DNA from: Desulfovibrio sp.
GTDB taxonomy: Bacteria > Desulfobacterota > Desulfovibrionia > Desulfovibrionales > Desulfovibrionaceae
Direction: 5' to 3'
Assembly (NCBI GenBank): GCA_030145055.1
Contig: JAQYWK010000004.1
Span: 572,701 to 636,700, forward strand
Length of the DNA stretch: 64,000 nucleotides
In this document: positions 59,342 to 64,000 of the stretch, piece by piece
Layout of the letters: each line of letters starts with the position of its first letter
Numbering within the stretch: the stretch's first letter is position 1
Notes under the pieces: model-generated
Told to the model about the DNA's origin: nothing
The model's input: only the letters and a program-made list of their open reading frames with translations
Database searches by the model: none
Translations under genes and position numbers: made by a program

Positions 59342-60370
59342 ATGAGTACTAAAAATCCTAGAGTTGCAGTAGTTGGCGCGACAGGGGCGGTTGGTCGTGA
59401 AATGCTTAAAGTTCTTGAGCAGAGACAATTTCCTGCATCTGAAGTTGTTCCTTTTTCTTCTGCCCGTTCAGCAGGGACGAAAGTTCCGTTCATGGGCGGC
59501 GAATTAACCGTTGTTGAGCTCAAAGAAGATTCTTTTGAAGGTTTTGATATAGCGTTATTTTCAGCTGGTGGCGAAACATCAGAAAAATTTGCACCTCTGG
59601 CTGCTAAGGCCGGATGTGTTGTAGTTGATAACTCTAGCGCGTGGAGAATGGACCCAAAGATTCCACTCGTTGTGCCTGAAGTTAACCCTGAAGACCTCGA
59701 CTGGCATCCTGGTATTATCGCTAACCCAAACTGTTCCACAATTCAGTTAGTTGTAGCGCTAAAGCCTATTCACGATAAGGCTACAATTAAACGTTTGGTT
59801 ATTTCTACATATCAGGCTGTTTCCGGATCAGGTCAGAAAGCGATTACTGAACTTGAAACTCAGGTCAGCAGACTCTTTAATGGTAAAGAAATTGTGTCTG
59901 ATGTTTATCCTCACCAGATTGCTTTCAATTGCTTGCCGCAAATCGATGTTTTCCTTGATAATGATTACACCAAGGAAGAGATGAAGATGGTGAATGAAAC
60001 TAAAAAGATCATGGGTGATGATTCCATCAGGCTTACTTGTACAACTGTACGTGTACCCGTTTTCTTCGGTCATTCCGAGGCTGTAAACATTGAGACAGAA
60101 GAGAAGCTTTCCGCTAAAGATTGTAGAAATCTTCTTGCAAATTCTCCTGGTATCACCATTATTGATTACCCTGAGAAAGGGCATTATCCGATGGCTATCG
60201 ACTGTGCAGGCGAAGACGCCGTGTTCGTTGGTAGAATTCGCGAAGATGAAAGCATTGATAACGGCCTAAATATTTGGGTTGTTGCAGATAACATCCGCAA
60301 GGGTGCAGCTCTTAACACCGTCCAGATTGCTGAAACTTTAATCGCACGCAACCTTGTTCGCGTAGTTTAA
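59342..60370 (+). CDS. asd: Aspartate-semialdehyde dehydrogenase
   Basis: Reduces aspartyl phosphate to the semialdehyde, shared by lysine, threonine and methionine synthesis. The 342-aa protein has the NADP-binding GATGAVGREML (about 12-22), the active-site cysteine in NPNCSTIQLV (about 128-137), the GSGQKAITELETQ region (about 162-174) and a histidine in VPVFFGHSEAVNIE. It is 106 bp after metF, with CGGAGG upstream, and ends in a strong terminator. Confidence 0.95.
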   Translation: MSTKNPRVAVVGATGAVGREMLKVLEQRQFPASEVVPFSSARSAGTKVPFMGGELTVVELKEDSFEGFDIALFSAGGETSEKFAPLAAKAGCVVVDNSSAWRMDPKIPLVVPEVNPEDLDWHPGIIANPNCSTIQLVVALKPIHDKATIKRLVISTYQAVSGSGQKAITELETQVSRLFNGKEIVSDVYPHQIAFNCLPQIDVFLDNDYTKEEMKMVNETKKIMGDDSIRLTCTTVRVPVFFGHSEAVNIETEEKLSAKDCRNLLANSPGITIIDYPEKGHYPMAIDCAGEDAVFVGRIREDESIDNGLNIWVVADNIRKGAALNTVQIAETLIARNLVRVV

Positions 60371-60395
60371 GTTTAGCTCTCATTCGTTTAAGTTA

Positions 60396-60431
60396 GGCCG
60401 TTCTTCGAATAATCGAAGGACGGCTTTTTTT
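60396..60431 (+). terminator. Rho-independent terminator after asd
   Basis: GCCGTTCTTCGA (60397-60408) pairs with TCGAAGGACGGC (60413-60424), with one G-T pair and a 4-nt loop, followed by eight T. Confidence 0.85.
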
Positions 60432-60520
60432 TGTCCTAAACCCTTGCCGAAATGCGCTATTGTTTTGTAGGTTGAGAAATTGGTTTTGAGGGGATACAAA
60501 TAATATTTACGGAGCTTACG

Positions 60521-61471
60521 TTGATTAAAAAAGTTAATAGCGAAGAGTATCTGGATGCAATGCTTTCATCCATGCGGGCCGGAACAGGTTCCATTCGTGC
60601 TTTCTACGAACACAGGATCGGACTCATTTGTACTGATCCCAAATTAATGCTGATGCCGTGGGATGATCATCTTGTTCATCGCGGAGATGGTGTTTTTGAA
60701 GCTATGAAGTTTGTGGATGGAAAGTTGTATCAGCTTGATCCACATTTACGCAGAATGAAAAGATCCGCAGCTACAATATTTCTTGAGCCGCCTTGCGCGT
60801 GGGATGAACTTTCAAATATTATTTTAGAGATTTGCGGCGCATCTGGAAGTGATTCTGGTGTCGTTCGAGTCTTTTTAGGGCGCGGTGGCGGTAGCTTTGG
60901 TATCAGCCCTTACGAATGCCCTGTTCCATCATTATACATAGTGGTTACTGATCTTGGTGTTAAATCGGAAGAATGGTATCTAAAAGGGGTTACAGCTTTC
61001 AAAACTTCAGTTCCGGCAAAACAGCCTTACTTGGCAACGATTAAATCTATAGATTATTTGCCTAATGTTTTGATGAAACGCGAAGCAATAACGAAAGGTT
61101 TTGATCTACCTTTTTGCTTTGACAGTCTAAATTTTTTGGCTGAAGGAGCCACTGAAAATGTGTGCATTGTGGACAGTCACGGAACCCTTTTAGTTCCTGA
61201 GTTTACTAATGCTCTTGCCGGGACTACGCTTCTTCGAGCAATATCGCTTATAGCTGATGAAGTTCCAGTCGATTACTGCGCAATTTCTGAGGATCAAATT
61301 CTTATGGCACAAGAGGTCATCGTTTGTGGAACCACGATTGATGCTGTCGGTGTTGTTCGGTTTAACAAGAAGCCGATTCACGACGTAAGGCCAGGCCCTG
61401 TAGCGATACGTATGCGCGAACTATTAATTAAAGATATGAAAGAAAACGGGATTCCTGTAATTCCGCGATAG
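60521..61471 (+). CDS. Class IV aminotransferase (IlvE/PabC/D-amino-acid-transaminase group)
   Basis: A 316-aa fold-type IV PLP enzyme distinct from ilvE in this window. The N-terminal part has LVHRGDGVFEAMKFVDGKLYQ (about 50-70), the PLP lysine in TIKSIDYLPNVLMKREA (about 171-187) and EGATENVCIVDSHGTLLVPE (about 208-227). Candidate roles are 4-amino-4-deoxychorismate lyase, D-amino-acid transaminase or another branched-chain transaminase; the sequence seen does not decide. TTG start with ACGGAG. It has its own region between two terminators. Confidence 0.82.
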   Translation: MIKKVNSEEYLDAMLSSMRAGTGSIRAFYEHRIGLICTDPKLMLMPWDDHLVHRGDGVFEAMKFVDGKLYQLDPHLRRMKRSAATIFLEPPCAWDELSNIILEICGASGSDSGVVRVFLGRGGGSFGISPYECPVPSLYIVVTDLGVKSEEWYLKGVTAFKTSVPAKQPYLATIKSIDYLPNVLMKREAITKGFDLPFCFDSLNFLAEGATENVCIVDSHGTLLVPEFTNALAGTTLLRAISLIADEVPVDYCAISEDQILMAQEVIVCGTTIDAVGVVRFNKKPIHDVRPGPVAIRMRELLIKDMKENGIPVIPR

Positions 61472-61487
61472 TATTTGGATATATGAA

Positions 61488-61545
61488 TGCCTTTGGTGTC
61501 TCGAACCCTTTTGGGAAAAGGGGGCGAGACTTCCAAAACTTTTTA
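61488..61545 (+). terminator. REP-like element with terminator hairpin
   Basis: GTCTCG (61498-61503) pairs with CGAGAC (61525-61530) around an inner CCCTTTT/AAAAGGG (61506-61522) with a 3-nt loop, followed by TTCCAAAACTTTTT. The start TGCCTTTGGTG (61488) matches the core of the element at 6615 in shape. It lies between the class IV aminotransferase and the convergent acetyltransferase gene, and can serve as a terminator. Confidence 0.6.
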
Positions 61546-61548
61546 GTG

Positions 61549-62256
61549 TTAAATATCTAGATATTTTTCGGGGGTTGATACCATTTCGTTGAATAATTTT
61601 AAAAATTCTGCGACGTGTTTTCCGTCTGCTAGGCTGTGAAGTAGTTCTATTGCCATAGGGATGGTTTCTTTGCCTTCGACTGTTTTTGTCATTTGTCCAA
61701 ACAATATTCTTGGTACTGAGTCTGCGTTGCAGTCGCCCCATGGGTTGCTGGCCGCAGTGAAGGGTATCCCTGTATTAATGCTGAAATAGAGTAAGTTTTG
61801 TTTATCTCCACCTTTCGGGGTTAGCGATGGGTTTATGTCGGCATTTGTTCTGGAAATTTCGATATTTTCTGATTGCTTGGTGTAATTATTGGAATATTCA
61901 GCAAGGCAGTTTGCATGAATATTTCTGCCTTTGGGAATGTAGGTGAAGGCGGGGTGGACCTTGTCAAAGATTACAGGTTTTCCGTCTACAATTCTCGTTC
62001 TGAATTCTGGTATGGCGTTGGCTGCTTTTGTTGCAAAAAAGTACAAAGCATCTGAAAAGCGAATGTTCATATCTTCTGAATTTATCTTTCGTCTATAATC
62101 ACAAAATTTGCTGATGTCTTGTTGTACCGTAAATCCGTACTGGCAGGATTTCATTGATTGAAAAAAGTTGAAATGCTCGCTCCTTTCCCAACTATCCATA
62201 TCTATAATCTGCATATTGCTTTCTGTAGAAATCGAGCTGTTTTTTGTATTAGTCAT
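61549..62256 (-). CDS. Chloramphenicol acetyltransferase-like (type A CAT) protein
   Basis: A 235-aa trimeric-type acyltransferase of the CAT family. The C-terminal IELLHSLADGKHVAEFL has the catalytic H-x3-DG in the normal place, with one of the two usual histidines replaced by Leu. The N-terminal half follows the order MDSWERSEHFNFF, YGFTVQQDISKF, FRTRIVDGKPVIFDKVHPAF. An earlier start gives 14 extra residues over the usual length; an in-frame ATG at 62214 would give 221 aa. A drug-resistance role is not implied; many environmental members acetylate other small molecules. No resistance gene or mobile element is adjacent. Confidence 0.8.
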   Translation of the reverse strand: MTNTKNSSISTESNMQIIDMDSWERSEHFNFFQSMKSCQYGFTVQQDISKFCDYRRKINSEDMNIRFSDALYFFATKAANAIPEFRTRIVDGKPVIFDKVHPAFTYIPKGRNIHANCLAEYSNNYTKQSENIEISRTNADINPSLTPKGGDKQNLLYFSINTGIPFTAASNPWGDCNADSVPRILFGQMTKTVEGKETIPMAIELLHSLADGKHVAEFLKLFNEMVSTPEKYLDI

Positions 62257-62415
62257 GTGTTCATCCGTGATGCTTGTATTTAATTAAACGAGATAAAGTA
62301 AAATAGTGATATTCGTGGCAATGGCAAGTTATATTACTCATCTGAAATGAAAGCAATTTTAAAAAATGAAATTCAACCATTGTCATATATCTCTGAAATG
62401 ACATAAAGAATCATT

Positions 62416-64000
62416 ATGACAAAACGATCATATACAGTGGAATCTGTTGTCGACTCAAACGAGCTCACGGACGTACGAATTTTGACCGAGGGCAAAGTCT
62501 GGCATCTCTGGGGACGCAAGGGGGCAGAGCGTGAACTCTCGCTAATACCCGAGCGTCTGTTAGAGATAGAAGTGTCAGTGCTTCCCGTGCTATTCGGTGC
62601 TGGCCTTGGAGTTTGTCTTGAAAAACTCCTAGAGCGTGGACCTGTTGCCATTGTTGACCAAGATCCCGATATTTCAGCTTTAACGGGAGCAGATCGCTTT
62701 AAAGATCATCCGCAGGTTTTATGGTTAGACGGTGAACCTGTTGATGTTATTGCTGAGTTGAAAGGTTGGCAGAATTGTAACGGTGGTGGCCAGTTTGAGA
62801 TAATTAAAATACCGCTGTACATGCGTCTTGATCCTGATTGGTATAAATTGATTGTGGCGAATGTTGAGGCAATGCAAAGCGCCGATACTGATGCAGATCG
62901 CGACCCTGTTCCTGATTTTTGGGAGCGGGTTAATTATCCTAAATTTCAAAATGAAAAACCTCGAGTTCTTTTTTTCAATCGCCCTTATTTCCTGACGGGT
63001 GAAATAACTTCTGCACTTGAGCGGCTTGGTGTGTCGTACCGTAGCGTTGAAATTGGGATGGGTGATACTGTTCGTGATGGTTTTGTTGAAGATTTATTAA
63101 AAGCAGTAGTTGATTTTAAGCCAGATTTTGCACTTACGGTTAATCATTTTGGAGTAGATAGAGAAGGTAAGCTTACTGATCTTTTGTTAAAGCTAAAGTT
63201 GCCTCTCGCTTCATGGTTTGTAGATAATCCGCAACTTATTCTTTACCGGTATGAAAATGTTTCGGCTGAGCTTACGTCTATTTTTACATACGATGCCGGA
63301 AACTTATCTATCATGCGCGAGATGGGTTTTGATAATGTCTTTTATTTGCCGCTAGCAACGGACCCGCATAGATTTAAGATGGGATTGGGTGCGAATGAGA
63401 AGTGGCGGTCTAAAGTGTCATTTGTCGGGAACTCTATGGTTGATGCTGTTTCGAAGGCTTTTAATGAAGCCTGTCTTCCGTTAGATATGCAGGCTGGTTA
63501 TGTGGATCTTGCTTCAGAATTTGGTGCGGCGGATGATATTTCTGTGGAGAAATTTCTGAGAAGCAGCCACCCGGATATCCTGGGGAAGATGGAAGCATTT
63601 GCGACTGACGAGCAAAAATTATCTTACGAAGCTTTGATCACATGGGAAGCAACTCGTCAGTATCGGTTGTCATGCATTCGTGCTATACTTGGATTCGATC
63701 CGCTTATTGTCGGGGATAGCGGGTGGCATAGTCTTTTGGAGAAGGGGGGCTGGAGCTATCTTGCCTCGCTGGATTATTATGCAGATCTTCCCGTTTTTTA
63801 TGCGATGTCGGATGTTAGCTTTAATTGCACCAGTCGTCAGATGAAAGGGGCGGTTAATCAACGGATTTTTGATGTTCCGTCGTGTGGCGGGTTTGTTCTT
63901 ACGGATCATCGCGAACAGATGGATGATCTTTTTGAACCTGACAAGGAAATTATATCATATCAATGTGTTGAAGATATTCCCGATATTATGGAAAAATGCC
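62416..64000 (+). CDS. CgeB-like glycosyltransferase, truncated by window end
   Basis: Open from ATG 62416 through the last base of the window, so 528 residues are visible and the 3' end is missing. Residues about 1-170 are a distinct N-terminal domain ([20 protein letters not shown] and [20 protein letters not shown]). From about 190, a DUF3880-like part ([32 protein letters not shown]) leads into a family-1 type glycosyltransferase part ([20 protein letters not shown], then [20 protein letters not shown]). The type is frequent in deltaproteobacteria, often beside flagellin or surface-glycan genes. No strong ribosome site precedes the ATG. Confidence 0.82.
   Translation, partial: MTKRSYTVESVVDSNELTDVRILTEGKVWHLWGRKGAERELSLIPERLLEIEVSVLPVLFGAGLGVCLEKLLERGPVAIVDQDPDISALTGADRFKDHPQVLWLDGEPVDVIAELKGWQNCNGGGQFEIIKIPLYMRLDPDWYKLIVANVEAMQSADTDADRDPVPDFWERVNYPKFQNEKPRVLFFNRPYFLTGEITSALERLGVSYRSVEIGMGDTVRDGFVEDLLKAVVDFKPDFALTVNHFGVDREGKLTDLLLKLKLPLASWFVDNPQLILYRYENVSAELTSIFTYDAGNLSIMREMGFDNVFYLPLATDPHRFKMGLGANEKWRSKVSFVGNSMVDAVSKAFNEACLPLDMQAGYVDLASEFGAADDISVEKFLRSSHPDILGKMEAFATDEQKLSYEALITWEATRQYRLSCIRAILGFDPLIVGDSGWHSLLEKGGWSYLASLDYYADLPVFYAMSDVSFNCTSRQMKGAVNQRIFDVPSCGGFVLTDHREQMDDLFEPDKEIISYQCVEDIPDIMEKC

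Noticed and set aside
61549-62256. Acquired chloramphenicol resistance
   Set aside because: The protein is CAT-like, but one of the paired histidines is replaced, there is no mobile element beside it, and environmental relatives commonly have other substrates.
1-64000. tRNA, rRNA, CRISPR array, insertion sequence or prophage
   Set aside because: No T-loop-like motifs, spaced repeats, transposase or phage structural genes were seen on either strand while reading through the window; only a weak integrase-like remnant is noted at 49.5 kb.

Overview
The window reads as an ordinary chromosomal segment of a marine, somewhat AT-rich sulfate-reducing bacterium of the Desulfovibrionaceae (Maridesulfovibrio/Desulfovibrio-like). 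The evidence is gene content rather than a marker gene: a signal-peptide-bearing CbiK-type cobaltochelatase behind a cobalamin riboswitch, an EAL-CBS-GGDEF protein, a PrsT/exosortase polysaccharide locus, and the order dnaX-ybaB-recR. This assignment is inference; the window contains no rRNA or tRNA.

Layout. 0-12 kb is housekeeping: homoserine dehydrogenase and an alanine-type aminotransferase on the minus strand, a tiny glycogen-binding-domain protein, ilvE, dnaX, ybaB, recR, a RecD2-like helicase, and a c-di-GMP signalling protein. 12-33 kb is an exopolysaccharide locus in two blocks. The first (glycosyltransferase, O-antigen ligase-like protein, heparinase-fold protein, exosortase-EpsI fusion, PrsT-type TPR lipoprotein) ends at a strong terminator at 20.6 kb. 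The second starts at a sigma70-type promoter and carries an initiating sugar transferase, APS kinase, Wza-like export protein, outer-membrane barrel, Wzz/GumC-like protein, tyrosine kinase, GspA-like ATPase, secreted heparinase-fold protein, sulfotransferase and flippase. It ends at a terminator at 33.1 kb. APS kinase plus sulfotransferase suggests the polymer is sulfated, with PAPS made from APS, the same intermediate used for sulfate respiration.

33.1-34.3 kb is a gene-poor stretch and the most interesting place in the window. It holds a small ribbon-helix-helix-like gene with its own palindromes and terminator. Beside it is a sigma54-type promoter with upstream inverted repeats that appears to drive a roughly 130-nt non-coding RNA ending in a strong hairpin.

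34.3-49.3 kb returns to core functions: a DMT transporter, a LOG-family protein, a beta-CASP hydrolase, rsmD-coaD-miaA, two unknown exported proteins, pgsA, tatA, two unknown proteins, a HAD phosphatase, YggT, a DivIVA-like protein, a YdcH-like protein and ilvB-ilvN-ilvC. 49.8-55.4 kb has infA, a TrmO-like methyltransferase, then a cobalamin-riboswitch-controlled corrinoid operon (cbiK, BtuCDF-like importer, cobI/cbiL). The rest holds a GIY-YIG protein, an ABC-F protein, a Nudix hydrolase, metF, asd, a class IV aminotransferase, a CAT-like acetyltransferase and the 5' part of a CgeB-like glycosyltransferase cut off by the window end.

Terminators, promoters and start-site corrections were read by eye; none has been scored computationally.
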